Origin: Pseudomonas sp. GM18
GTDB lineage: Bacteria; Pseudomonadota; Gammaproteobacteria; Pseudomonadales; Pseudomonadaceae
Assembly (NCBI RefSeq): GCF_000282195.1
Contig: NZ_AKJT01000070.1
Location: 1-64,000 of the forward strand
Direction: 5' to 3'
Length of the DNA: 64,000 nt
Numbering within the stretch: the first letter of the stretch is position 1; each line of letters opens with the position of its first letter. Positions 41,468-50,160 of this stretch are shown here, piece by piece. A program made the position numbers and the translations under genes. Below the pieces are notes generated by a model. That model was not told where the DNA came from, searched no databases, and was given only the letters and a program-made list of their open reading frames with translations.

Positions 41468-43255
41468 ATGAATGACACCAATCCTGCCCTGCTGCTACGC
41501 GCACCGATCCCGACGCAGTCGCGCCTGTCTTTCTGCGAAGCCACGCCTCGCGACCTCAAGCGCTGGATCGCCAACCTGCCCAAAGCCAACATCGGCGAAA
41601 CCGCTCGCCAGTTGTATCAAGGCTTGAGCGAACTCAACCAACTGCTCACACCCAGCGACAATCGCCTGCAAATGCTCGAACTGCTGCGACCCGAGGTGTA
41701 TTACGTCTGCAAGCATCTGGAACGGCATTTCCTGCATCAGGCCATTGTGCTCGACGAACGCTCGCGCAAGGTTGCCAACCTTTGCCAGGCGCTGCAGAGC
41801 CACTTGGCGATCGGCTACAAACAGATCGTCATCCGCATCGCACCGCGTTTCAGCAAAGACCGTGCGCCGCTGCTGACCCAGGCATTGCAACGGGCCGTCC
41901 ATTGCCTGAATGGTACGTTGATCCGCGCCACCGAGCTGTATTGTCCGGCGCCCGAAGGTCTGTGGCTGGAGCTGCATCAGCTGTACCGGATCGGCTGCGA
42001 ACATCAGCTGCAACATCAGAACGTGCGCGATGAACTGGCCAGCCAGACGCAAAACCTGAGCATCGAGCACACCTACGTCGTCGCCCTCCTGCTGGGTGCT
42101 TCACGCTGCAATCAACTGCGCCAGAACCAGATCGCCCGGCTCGCCGAAGTGCTGGAACCCTGGAGCCGATGGATCAAACTGCAACCGGCCAAACCGGACA
42201 GCGGGTTATTTGCCGTCGCCCCGGACCTCGACAGCGGCCCGCGTTATCGCGCCAAGTTCCCGGCCGAACAACAGGAGCGCTTGCTGGGCATCGACCCGCA
42301 GCCCCTGGTCGACTCCATCGAAAGCCATCTGCAACAATCGGCCGATAAGGCATCGCCGCTGCCGGTTCCGATGGGGCTGAATCTGGATACGCTGCAACAC
42401 CTGCATGCCGCCTGGGGCCAGGCCTCCGAGCGCGGTTTCCAGCGCACCGTCGGCCACGGCACATTGACCCTGTGTGTAGGGATGAGCGCCCTGCACTTTT
42501 ATCTCGGCGGCAAACGCCCGTTCAACGACATCCTGAAAAAACCCGGCGCCCGTCCCGCGCAGTTCTCGGCAGCAGAACCGGCAGGACGCGCCAAGGACCA
42601 ATGGAACCAAGCCTTCGACGCCGCCCCCCATGGCACGGCAGACACGCTGCTGCCCTACGAAGAGATCGAATATCCACACCTTCAGAAACATGACAACCAC
42701 GAGGCGTCCGGCCAACAGCATTTCCCGACCTACGCGCTACCGGTGATCAATCACAGCCCTGGCGGTTATTGCCTGGCCTGGCCCGGCGCAGTGCCTGCCG
42801 AGCTGCAGGCTGGCGAAATGGTCGGTATCGAGGATACTGCCGGTCAAGGCTGGAGCGTTGCCGTAGTGCGCTGGATCCGCCAGGTACGGGGCGGCGGCAC
42901 GCAGATGGGTATCGAGCAAGTTGCGCCTTACGCCGAACCCTGCGGCCTGCAACTGATGCGCTCCGACGACGAACATAGTCAGTACTTGCGCGGGCTGTTA
43001 TTGCCCGCCATCAGCGCCATCGACCTTCCGGCCACCCTGCTCACGCCGCGTTTGCCGTTCCAGGAAGGGAATAAGGTGTTGATCAACACCAATGGCCAGG
43101 AGCGCCCGGCCGAGCTGGAGCATCGGGTGACGAGCACCAACAGCTTCAATCAGTTTGCCTACCGCTCGCTGGAGGTAGCCAGAAACGAAAACGCCGCGGA
43201 AAGCGGCGTGGTCGGGGCAGCGCAAGAGTTTGATTCGTTGTGGAAGTCGCTTTGA
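41468..43255 (+). CDS. PilZ-like domain protein, relative of the fimX-adjacent gene of P. aeruginosa
   Basis: 595 residues. The N-terminal 380 residues are helical and not assigned. Near the C-terminus INHSPGGY has the pattern N-x-S-x-x-G (428-433), the second c-di-GMP-binding motif of PilZ domains. It is followed by beta-rich VRWIRQVRGGGTQMGIE. The first PilZ motif (RxxxR) is not evident. I recall the P. aeruginosa gene in this position as the c-di-GMP receptor fimW, but that link is not verified here. I start at MNDTNPALLL (41468), 12 nt after GGAG. Confidence 0.65.
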   Translation: MNDTNPALLLRAPIPTQSRLSFCEATPRDLKRWIANLPKANIGETARQLYQGLSELNQLLTPSDNRLQMLELLRPEVYYVCKHLERHFLHQAIVLDERSRKVANLCQALQSHLAIGYKQIVIRIAPRFSKDRAPLLTQALQRAVHCLNGTLIRATELYCPAPEGLWLELHQLYRIGCEHQLQHQNVRDELASQTQNLSIEHTYVVALLLGASRCNQLRQNQIARLAEVLEPWSRWIKLQPAKPDSGLFAVAPDLDSGPRYRAKFPAEQQERLLGIDPQPLVDSIESHLQQSADKASPLPVPMGLNLDTLQHLHAAWGQASERGFQRTVGHGTLTLCVGMSALHFYLGGKRPFNDILKKPGARPAQFSAAEPAGRAKDQWNQAFDAAPHGTADTLLPYEEIEYPHLQKHDNHEASGQQHFPTYALPVINHSPGGYCLAWPGAVPAELQAGEMVGIEDTAGQGWSVAVVRWIRQVRGGGTQMGIEQVAPYAEPCGLQLMRSDDEHSQYLRGLLLPAISAIDLPATLLTPRLPFQEGNKVLINTNGQERPAELEHRVTSTNSFNQFAYRSLEVARNENAAESGVVGAAQEFDSLWKSL

Positions 43256-43282
43256 TTGTCAGACATTAGTCGGCGGTGATGC

Positions 43283-43330
43283 CTTCGCGGGCAAGCCTCG
43301 CTTCTGTAGGAGCGAGGCTTGCCCGCGAAG
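43283..43330. repeat. Inverted repeat between convergent genes
   Basis: CTTCGCGGGCAAGCCTCGCT (43283-43302) and its perfect 20-bp complement (43311-43330) enclose TCTGTAGG. This is the well-known GCGGGCAAGCC repeat type of fluorescent pseudomonads. It sits between the stops of the PilZ-like gene and serB and could end both transcripts. Confidence 0.85.
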
Positions 43331-43354
43331 AGGCCCGCCCGGACAACCTGAAAC

Positions 43355-44569
43355 TCAGAGCTGCCCGTCGCGATCCCGGAAACCCAGCAGATACAGCACG
43401 CCATCCAGCCCAAGGGTGGAAATCGCCTGCTTCGCCGATTGCTTGACCAGCGGTTTGGCACGGAACGCTACGCCCAGCCCGGCAATCGCCAGCATTGGCA
43501 GGTCGTTGGCACCGTCACCGACGGCAATCGTCTGCTCCAGACGCAAACCTTCTTTATGCGCCAGCTCACGCAGCAAATCCGCTTTGCGTTGCGCGTCGAC
43601 AATCGGCTCGACCGCCACGCCGGTGACTTTGCCGTCGACCACTTCCAGTTCGTTGGCGAACACATAGTCGATGCCCAGCTTGGCCTGCAGTTGCTTGGCG
43701 AAGTAGGTGAAGCCGCCCGACAGAATCGCAGTCTTGTAGCCCAGGCGCTTGAGTTCGGCGAACAGGGTTTCGGCGCCTTCGGTCAGGCGCAGGGATGCAC
43801 CGATGGAGTCCAGCACGCTGACGTCCAGCCCTTGCAGCAAGGCCAGGCGCTCCTTGAAGCTGGCGCGGAAGTCCAGCTCGCCGGCCATCGCCCGCTCAGT
43901 GATCGCGGACACCTGGTCGCCCACACCGGCGGCCTTGGCCAGTTCGTCGATGACTTCGGCTTCAATCAGCGTCGAGTCCATGTCGAACACCGCCAGACGA
44001 CGGTTACGGCGGAACAGCGAATCTTCCTGGAAGGCGATGTCGACGTTCAGTTCTTGCGCAACGCTGAGGAATTCGGCCCGCAGCGCTTGCGGGTCAGCCG
44101 CCTCACCACGCACGGAAAACTCGATGCAACCCTTGCCCTTGTCGGCCGGGGTGTCCAGCGGCATGCGCCCGGACAGACGATCGATATGGTCGATGTTCAA
44201 ACCGTATTTGGCGGTGATCGAGCTCACACGCTGCAATTGCTCGGCGGTGACTTTGCGGGTGAGCAGGGTGACGATGTGGCGTTTCTTGCCCTGGTTGCCG
44301 ACCCACTGCTGGTAATCCTCTTCGGACACCGGCGTGAAACGCACCTGTTGCTCAAGCTCATAGCCTTTGAACAGGATGTCTTTGAGCACCGAGTTACCCT
44401 GCTCGGTATCAGGAATTTCAACCAGGATGCCGAACGACAGGGTGTCGTGGATCACCGCCTGACCGATGTCGAGAATGTTCACACCACCCTGGGCCAGAAC
44501 GCCGGTTATGGCCGCAGTCAGACCCGGACGGTCGACTCCCGTGATGTTTATCAGGACGATTTCGCGCAA
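43355..44569 (-). CDS. serB: Phosphoserine phosphatase SerB
   Basis: A 404-residue HAD-family enzyme doing the last step of serine synthesis. Two N-terminal ACT domains (about 1-175; ITGVDRPGLTAAITGVLA) precede the phosphatase domain. Motif I is FDMDSTL, with nucleophile D196 and D198. The later GDGANDLPML carries motif IV. The long ACT-containing form is usual in pseudomonads. It is divergent from the membrane protein gene at 44705. Confidence 0.97.
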   Translation of the reverse strand: MREIVLINITGVDRPGLTAAITGVLAQGGVNILDIGQAVIHDTLSFGILVEIPDTEQGNSVLKDILFKGYELEQQVRFTPVSEEDYQQWVGNQGKKRHIVTLLTRKVTAEQLQRVSSITAKYGLNIDHIDRLSGRMPLDTPADKGKGCIEFSVRGEAADPQALRAEFLSVAQELNVDIAFQEDSLFRRNRRLAVFDMDSTLIEAEVIDELAKAAGVGDQVSAITERAMAGELDFRASFKERLALLQGLDVSVLDSIGASLRLTEGAETLFAELKRLGYKTAILSGGFTYFAKQLQAKLGIDYVFANELEVVDGKVTGVAVEPIVDAQRKADLLRELAHKEGLRLEQTIAVGDGANDLPMLAIAGLGVAFRAKPLVKQSAKQAISTLGLDGVLYLLGFRDRDGQL

Positions 44570-44704
44570 GGCGCACCCCCGCAGGTGGAAAAAAACCGCA
44601 TTCTACCCATTTTCAGTGACCATCGGGCACCGCGAGCGCTTTGACGGTCTATGGCCTGTCGCTATACTGCGCGTCAACTTCACGGACTAAAGAGCCGAGC
44701 TCAA

Positions 44705-46234
44705 GTGAACCGGCCCACGCCAGTAAAAACCGATAACTTCTTTCTGCTGATCTTCCGGGCACTGCGTCATCGCCGTGTACCGATCGCATTGCGCATTGCC
44801 AGCCATAACGTGATCCTGGTCGCCCTGGCCCTGGTGATCTATGCCTGTGTGATGGGTTTGCAGTTCAAGCAGGCCATGCACGAGCAGGCGGATGCCCTGG
44901 GCGAAAGCCTGACCACCCAGACGGCTACGTCAGCTACGGAGCTGTTGGTGTCCAACGACATCCTCAGCCTGAATGTGCTGCTCAACAACCTGACCAAGAA
45001 CAAGCTGGTGGCCCACGCTGCCATCTACAGCGTGGATAACCGCATCCTCGCCGAAGCCGGTCAGCGCCCCAAGCACGGCCTGCTGGGCGAAGCCGAAGGC
45101 ATGTACCAGAGCAAGATCACCTTCCAGGACGTGACCGCCGGGCAACTGCGCATCAGCCTGGACATGGATCAGTTCCAGCAGCCGATGACGATTAGCCTGC
45201 AAAGCATGGGCATTCTGAGCGCGATTCTGCTGGCGCTGTCCCTGGCCTTGAGCCTGCGCCTGGGACGCAATATCTCCACGCCGCTGCTGCAGCTGCGAGT
45301 GTGGCTGCGCAATATCGACGAATACACCCCGGCCACCGAACGTCAAGATGAAGTCGGCGATCTCGCTCGCCAGCTACACGCCAATTTCGCGCCGGAGCCG
45401 GCCGAGCCTGAGCCCGTTCCAGAGCCCGAGTTCGACGACAGCGATGACGATGAGGAGGCCGATCCGGCCTTCGAAGTACGCAACCTGCGCGATCCGAGTT
45501 TCGATGAAACCAGGCCTGTGGCCAGCGTCAAGCCTGCGCCACGGCGCATTGTCAGCACGGTCGAAGATGACGAGGACGACGAAGACCCGTTTGCCGATCT
45601 GCGTGACGACTCGACAGACAGTGCGCCGAAACCCGGCGCAAAGCCGCAGGTATCGAACGTACCTCAACACAGCGCGGTACTGGCGGTGCAACTGGGCGCA
45701 CAGGATCAACTGCGTCGCCTGCCCCGCACACGTCTGGAAGAGCTGCTCAAACGCTACCGCGATTGCCTCGATCAGGCTGCGTCGCTCTACCAGAGCGAAC
45801 TGCACACCCTGAACGATGGCAGCACCCTGATGCTGTTCCATACCGAAGACAGCGGCGATGACTACCTGACCAACGCCATCTGCTGCGGTGAGTTGCTGCG
45901 CGCCCTGGGCCATCAGTTGCAGATCGAAGTCGCCGACAGCGGCATCACCCTGCAATTGCAGTTGGGCCTGACCTTGGGCGACGAACTGTTCGGCTTGAGC
46001 CAGATCGACCTGCTGTTGACCGAAACCGCTCAAGATGCGCTGGCCCTGTCGCAACACAGCCGCAACCTGCTGCTGGTGGAACGCAAGATCAGCGACGACG
46101 CACTGATTCGCCAGCGTGCGCGGATCCGCCCGATTGCAAGCCCTGAGGGTGCGTGCTGCGTAGAACGCCTGATGGAGCCTTATCCGTCGATGCTGGAGCG
46201 GCAACTGGCGCGGATGCACGAACGCCGGGCGTAA
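44705..46234 (+). CDS. Membrane protein (AhpA/YtjB-like N-terminus) with a degenerate cyclase-like C-terminal domain
   Basis: 509 residues from GTG 44705 (NRPTPVKTDN). TM1 is about 36-53, a periplasmic domain 54-168, TM2 about 169-186, then a short HAMP-like stretch. A very acidic, probably disordered linker (about 229-315) follows, with DDSDDDEEAD. The C-terminal 323-450 (VLAVQL, ELLKRYRDCLDQAASLYQSE, NDGSTLMLF, LQLQLGLTLGDELFG) has the order of elements of class III nucleotidyl cyclases, but the metal-binding aspartates are missing. Cyclase kinship is inference. An upstream in-frame ATG (44651) gives 18 unlikely extra residues. Confidence 0.7.
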   Translation: MNRPTPVKTDNFFLLIFRALRHRRVPIALRIASHNVILVALALVIYACVMGLQFKQAMHEQADALGESLTTQTATSATELLVSNDILSLNVLLNNLTKNKLVAHAAIYSVDNRILAEAGQRPKHGLLGEAEGMYQSKITFQDVTAGQLRISLDMDQFQQPMTISLQSMGILSAILLALSLALSLRLGRNISTPLLQLRVWLRNIDEYTPATERQDEVGDLARQLHANFAPEPAEPEPVPEPEFDDSDDDEEADPAFEVRNLRDPSFDETRPVASVKPAPRRIVSTVEDDEDDEDPFADLRDDSTDSAPKPGAKPQVSNVPQHSAVLAVQLGAQDQLRRLPRTRLEELLKRYRDCLDQAASLYQSELHTLNDGSTLMLFHTEDSGDDYLTNAICCGELLRALGHQLQIEVADSGITLQLQLGLTLGDELFGLSQIDLLLTETAQDALALSQHSRNLLLVERKISDDALIRQRARIRPIASPEGACCVERLMEPYPSMLERQLARMHERRA

Positions 46235-46256
46235 ACGTTACTCCTCGTTGTAAAGA

Positions 46257-46286
46257 AGCCCGCAAACGAGCGATCGTCTGCGGGCT
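46257..46286 (+). terminator. Hairpin after the membrane protein gene
   Basis: AGCCCGCA and TGCGGGCT pair 22 bp after the stop codon, with a 14-nt loop, then run directly into the REP repeat. Confidence 0.6.
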
Positions 46287-46408
46287 GATCGTTCCCATGC
46301 TCCGCGTGGGAATGCCTCCAGGGACGCTCCGCGTTCCACCCGGAACCTTGCACTGATGTGACGCAGAGCGTCACGGGCTGCATTCCCACGCAGAGCGTGG
46401 GAACGATC
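46287..46408. repeat. REP/BIME palindromic repeat
   Basis: The outer arms GATCGTTCCCATGCTCCGCG and CGCAGAGCGTGGGAACGATC are nearly complementary and enclose inner inverted copies (GACGCTCCGCGT, GACGCAGAGCGTC). It is the same family as 1-91 and 58133-58239. It lies between convergent genes. Confidence 0.88.
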
Positions 46409-46426
46409 ATCTCTAACCTGCAGAAA

Positions 46427-46456
46427 CAACAAAGCCCGCACAAGGCGGGCTTTGTT
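46427..46456 (-). terminator. Terminator of the PqiC-like lipoprotein gene
   Basis: On the minus strand AACAAAGCCCGC and GCGGGCTTTGTT form a perfect 12-bp stem with a 5-nt loop, 18 bp past the stop codon. It is symmetric and may work both ways. Confidence 0.85.
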
Positions 46457-46473
46457 CTGGACTCAATCCGGGC

Positions 46474-47187
46474 TCAGAACCTGAACACTTCCATATCTGT
46501 ACGAATCGGCGAAGCCATCGGGATTTTCGGCTGTTTCTCCGGCTCTGCTGCCGGTGCCACAGGCTTGGCAGCCGGTTTGCGCGGTGCCTCAGCGATTGGC
46601 GGCTGGTTGGCCAGCGGCTTGAGCGCTGTCGACAGTTGCTCGGCCAGACGCTGCAGCAACACACCCTGGGCCTGAACCTGAGACGCCGTGCCGCCGGCGT
46701 GCTGCTCCTGCAGATGAATGATGCGGTTATCACGCACCTGGCCACGACGGTCGATCAGGCGCCATTGCGCATCCAGGATCGCCGGTTGCGACGCACCCGA
46801 GTCCAGACGGGTGATGGTCAGCAGAACCTGAACATCCGGCGTGAAGCCCACTGACGCAGGTGCCAGGACAACGCGCTGGCTGTCCAGATGACCGGCGACC
46901 TGACGCAGCAACAGCTGATCGATGTCCGACGACAGACTGCCCGCCCAACGACCGTCGGCCGATGCTTGAAGGCTGCCATCCGGCTGACGCTGCAACAAGG
47001 TTTCGCGTTGCAGGTAATCAGCAACCGTTACCGGACCCAACAAAACCGCCATGCCCGCGCTTTGCGCAGGTTGAGCCGGACTTCCGCTGTCCAGCTGATA
47101 CAGCGACACCGGCTGGTGCACGCTGCAACCCGCCAGGCCAAGAACGCCAGCGAGCATCAAAATAAAAGGAAGGCGCAGAGCAGTCAT
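46474..47187 (-). CDS. PqiC-type (DUF330) lipoprotein
   Basis: 237 residues with a lipoprotein signal MTALRLPFILMLAGVLGLAGC, whose lipobox ends at C21. The body (VSLYQLDSG, AVLLGPVTVADYLQRETLL, SSDIDQLLLRQVA) matches the DUF330/ABC-type auxiliary lipoprotein family that includes PqiC. In E. coli PqiC works with PqiA and PqiB in lipid transport across the envelope. No pqiA or pqiB neighbour is present here. The C-terminal 45 residues are Pro/Ala-rich. The upstream in-frame extension lacks a signal and is rejected. Confidence 0.82.
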   Translation of the reverse strand: MTALRLPFILMLAGVLGLAGCSVHQPVSLYQLDSGSPAQPAQSAGMAVLLGPVTVADYLQRETLLQRQPDGSLQASADGRWAGSLSSDIDQLLLRQVAGHLDSQRVVLAPASVGFTPDVQVLLTITRLDSGASQPAILDAQWRLIDRRGQVRDNRIIHLQEQHAGGTASQVQAQGVLLQRLAEQLSTALKPLANQPPIAEAPRKPAAKPVAPAAEPEKQPKIPMASPIRTDMEVFRF

Positions 47188-47322
47188 CGTCCCATCCAGG
47201 TGGCTGCCACAAGGCTCACCACAGTGAAAATACTCAAAAAATATGAAGAACGCTCGGCCACGCCGGCGCTTGAAAGGCCATATCATCCGTGAATATGCGT
47301 TCCGACTCCAGCGCCAAAGCGT

Positions 47323-47348
47323 CGATCTACGCGTCAAATCGTAGATCG
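47323..47348 (-). terminator. Hairpin after parC
   Basis: CGATCTACG and CGTAGATCG are perfect 9-bp arms with an 8-nt loop, 15 bp past the parC stop. There is only a short CGCTTTGG tail on the minus strand. The rest of the 176-bp gap to the lipoprotein start shows no gene. Confidence 0.5.
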
Positions 47349-47363
47349 AGCGCTCTAGGACGC

Positions 47364-49628
47364 TTAATTGAGGTTTTCGACGAACAGCGCATCCACCCTC
47401 TGGAAGCCGCGTGGCAGTTTGTTACCGCGACGCCCACGCTCACCTTTGTAGTGTTCGAGGTCGTCCGCCTTCAGTGACAGGGTACGCTTGCCGGCTTGCA
47501 GCACCAACGTGGCACCTTCCGGCAACACGGCAATGTCCGTGACATATTCTTCGCGACTGGCAACACGTTCACCGGAAATCCCGATGATCTTATTACCTTT
47601 ACCTTTACCTAATTGTGGCAGATCGCTGATTTTGAAGATCAGCAGGCGACCCTCGGTGGTTACCGAGGCCAGCCAGTTCTGTTCACGATCGGCCACCGGA
47701 CGCGGCAGAATAACCTTGGCGTTGTTCGGCAGGCTCAACAGGGCCTTGCCCGCCTTGTTCTTGGCTTGCAGGTCTTCGCCCTTGACCACGAAGCCGTAAC
47801 CGGCGTCGGACGCAATCACGTACAGCGCGTCGTCTTCAGGCATCAGCACGCATTCGAAGCTCGCCCCTGGCGGCGGTGTCAGACGACCGGTCAGTGGTTC
47901 GCCCTGGCCACGGGCCGATGGCAAGGTGTGGGCCGCAACCGAATAACTGCGACCGGTGGAGTCAATAAACACCGCAAACTGGTTGGAACGCCCGGCTGCC
48001 GAGGTCTTGAAGCCATCCCCGGCCTTGTAGGAAAGACCGGTAGCGTCGATTTCGTGACCTTTGGCAGAGCGAACCCAGCCTTTTTCCGACAGCACGACCG
48101 TCACTTTCTCGTTCGGCAGCAGATCGTGCTCGGTCATCGCCTTGGCTTCGGCGCGCTCGACGATTGGCGAACGACGGTCGTCGCCATAGGTTTCCGCATC
48201 CTTGATCAGCTCGCTGCGTACCAGTTTCTTCAGTTTGGCTTCGCTACCCAACAGGGCTTGCAGCTTGGCCTGCTCCTTGAGCAGTTCATCCTGCTCGGCA
48301 CGCAGCTTCATTTCTTCCAGTCGCGCCAACTGACGCAAACGGGTGTCGAGAATGTAGTCGGCCTGGATTTCGCTCAGGGCGAAGCGCTCGATCAGGCTGG
48401 CCTTTGGGTGCTCCTCGGTACGGATGATGTGGATTACTTCATCCAGGTTGAGGTAAGCAATCAACAAACCGTCCAACAGATGCAGGCGACGCTCGACCTT
48501 GTCCAGACGGAACTGCAGGCGTCGACGCACGGTCCGCACGCGGAACTCCAGCCACTCCACCAGCAATGCGCGCAGATTCTTGAGCTGCGGCTTGCCGTCG
48601 AGGCCAATGATATTGATGTTGACCCGGTAGCTGGACTCAAGCTCTGTGGTCGCGAACAGGTGCTGCATCAGCGCTTCGTGATCGACCCGACTGTTGACCG
48701 GAATAATCACGATGCGGCATGGGTTCTCGTGGTCCGACTCGTCGCGCAAGTCCGCAATCTGCGGTGCTTTCGACGGTTTGGCCTGCATCATCGCGGCAAT
48801 CTGCTCGAGCACTTTGGCGCCAGAGACCTGGTGCGGCAGTGCCGTCACGACGATGTCGCCGTCTTCGACGTGGTAAACAGCGCGCATGCGCACCGAACCG
48901 CGACCAGTTTCGTAGATTTTCAGCAGGTCGGCGCGCGGCGTGATGATCTCCGCTTCGGTCGGGTAATCCGGCCCCTGAATGTGTTCGCAGAGTTGCTCGA
49001 CCGTGGCTTTCGGTTCATCCAGCAAGCGCACGCAAGCGGTCGCGACTTCGCGCAGGTTATGCGGCGGGACGTCGGTGGCCATGCCCACGGCGATACCGGT
49101 GGTGCCGTTGAGCAGGATGTTCGGCAAACGGGCCGGCAACACCAGAGGTTCTTCCAGGGTGCCGTCAAAGTTCGGGCCCCAGTCCGCGGTGCCCTGGCCC
49201 AATTCGCTGAGCAGCACTTCGGAATAACGCGACAGCCGCGCTTCGGTGTATCGCATGGCCGCGAAGGACTTGGGATCGTCCGGCGCACCCCAGTTACCCT
49301 GGCCGTCGACCAGCGTGTAGCGGTAGCTGAACGGCTGGGCCATCAGCACCATGGCTTCATAGCACGCCGAGTCGCCGTGAGGGTGGAATTTACCGAGCAC
49401 GTCACCGACGGTACGCGCCGACTTCTTGTGCTTGGAATCGGCGTCCAGCCCCAACTCGCTCATCGCATAGACGATGCGTCGCTGAACCGGTTTCAGGCCG
49501 TCGCCGATATGCGGCAAGGCACGGTCCATGATCACGTACATGGAGTAGTTGAGGTAGGCATTTTCGGTGAAGTCAGCCAGTGACCGGCGTTCTACACCGT
49601 CCAGGCTGAGATCAAGGGAGTCGCTCAT
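47364..49628 (-). CDS. parC: DNA topoisomerase IV subunit A
   Basis: The 754-residue breakage-reunion subunit that unlinks daughter chromosomes. The catalytic tyrosine is in AAMRYTEARLS. The quinolone-resistance region reads HPHGDSACYEAM, with the Ser and Glu equivalent to E. coli S80 and E84 both wild type. The C-terminal beta-pinwheel fills the last 250 residues. I start at MSDSLDLSLDG (49628). A 21-residue upstream extension in frame is unlikely. parE lies two genes upstream on the same strand. Confidence 0.97.
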   Translation of the reverse strand: MSDSLDLSLDGVERRSLADFTENAYLNYSMYVIMDRALPHIGDGLKPVQRRIVYAMSELGLDADSKHKKSARTVGDVLGKFHPHGDSACYEAMVLMAQPFSYRYTLVDGQGNWGAPDDPKSFAAMRYTEARLSRYSEVLLSELGQGTADWGPNFDGTLEEPLVLPARLPNILLNGTTGIAVGMATDVPPHNLREVATACVRLLDEPKATVEQLCEHIQGPDYPTEAEIITPRADLLKIYETGRGSVRMRAVYHVEDGDIVVTALPHQVSGAKVLEQIAAMMQAKPSKAPQIADLRDESDHENPCRIVIIPVNSRVDHEALMQHLFATTELESSYRVNINIIGLDGKPQLKNLRALLVEWLEFRVRTVRRRLQFRLDKVERRLHLLDGLLIAYLNLDEVIHIIRTEEHPKASLIERFALSEIQADYILDTRLRQLARLEEMKLRAEQDELLKEQAKLQALLGSEAKLKKLVRSELIKDAETYGDDRRSPIVERAEAKAMTEHDLLPNEKVTVVLSEKGWVRSAKGHEIDATGLSYKAGDGFKTSAAGRSNQFAVFIDSTGRSYSVAAHTLPSARGQGEPLTGRLTPPPGASFECVLMPEDDALYVIASDAGYGFVVKGEDLQAKNKAGKALLSLPNNAKVILPRPVADREQNWLASVTTEGRLLIFKISDLPQLGKGKGNKIIGISGERVASREEYVTDIAVLPEGATLVLQAGKRTLSLKADDLEHYKGERGRRGNKLPRGFQRVDALFVENLN

Positions 49629-49638
49629 GCGGGCCTCA

Positions 49639-50160
49639 TTATTTCGTGGTCTGGCGCAGCAGCATGGTGCCACCGCGCTGGGTAAATTCAAGTTTGTTCA
49701 GTGCGCTCATGCCGAGCAGCACTTGATTGCCGTGCAAACCGGGCGCCACCAGCGCGCGAACGTCACGCAGCACGATGGCGCCCAATTGCAGCCGGTCGAG
49801 GCGGGTTCGATAGCCCTCGCTCAAGCCATTGGCCGTGCTCAGGGTCACCCCGAAGCCTTTTTCCAGTTTCAAGCGCTCAGCCATTTCGGCCGGGATCGAC
49901 ACATCGGTCGCGCCGGTATCGAGCATGAACTCCACGGGCTGGCCGTTGATCTGGCCGGTGGCGACAAAATGCCCCTGGCTGTTGCCGATCAGCTTCACTT
50001 CGATAAAACCCTGGCCCTGCTCAGAGCTGACGACGGTGTTGGGATTCTGTTGACGCTCCTCCCACTGTCCGAAGAACCGCGTCGCCAAAAACAGCGCGGC
50101 GCCCCATGCCAGCACCAGCAACACCCGACCGGCGCGTTTGCCCGGCGGTTGCTGACTCAT
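49639..50160 (-). CDS. Retropepsin-like aspartic protease (TIGR02281 family)
   Basis: 173 residues with one N-terminal membrane segment (about 13-30) and a periplasmic retropepsin-type domain. The active-site motif is FMLDTGATDVSIP near 78-90. Only one Asp-Thr-Gly is present, so it would act as a homodimer. The physiological substrate is not known. It overlaps the upstream gene by 4 nt and precedes parC by 10 bp, so it belongs to the parE-parC operon. Confidence 0.87.
   Translation of the reverse strand: MSQQPPGKRAGRVLLVLAWGAALFLATRFFGQWEERQQNPNTVVSSEQGQGFIEVKLIGNSQGHFVATGQINGQPVEFMLDTGATDVSIPAEMAERLKLEKGFGVTLSTANGLSEGYRTRLDRLQLGAIVLRDVRALVAPGLHGNQVLLGMSALNKLEFTQRGGTMLLRQTTK

Noticed and set aside
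47188..47337. N-terminal 50-codon extension of the PqiC-like lipoprotein
   Set aside because: The extension is Arg-rich and would bury the lipoprotein signal; the ATG at 47187 begins a perfect lipobox signal.
47613..49583. 656-codon open frame antisense to parC
   Set aside because: A shadow frame of parC with no start context or motif.
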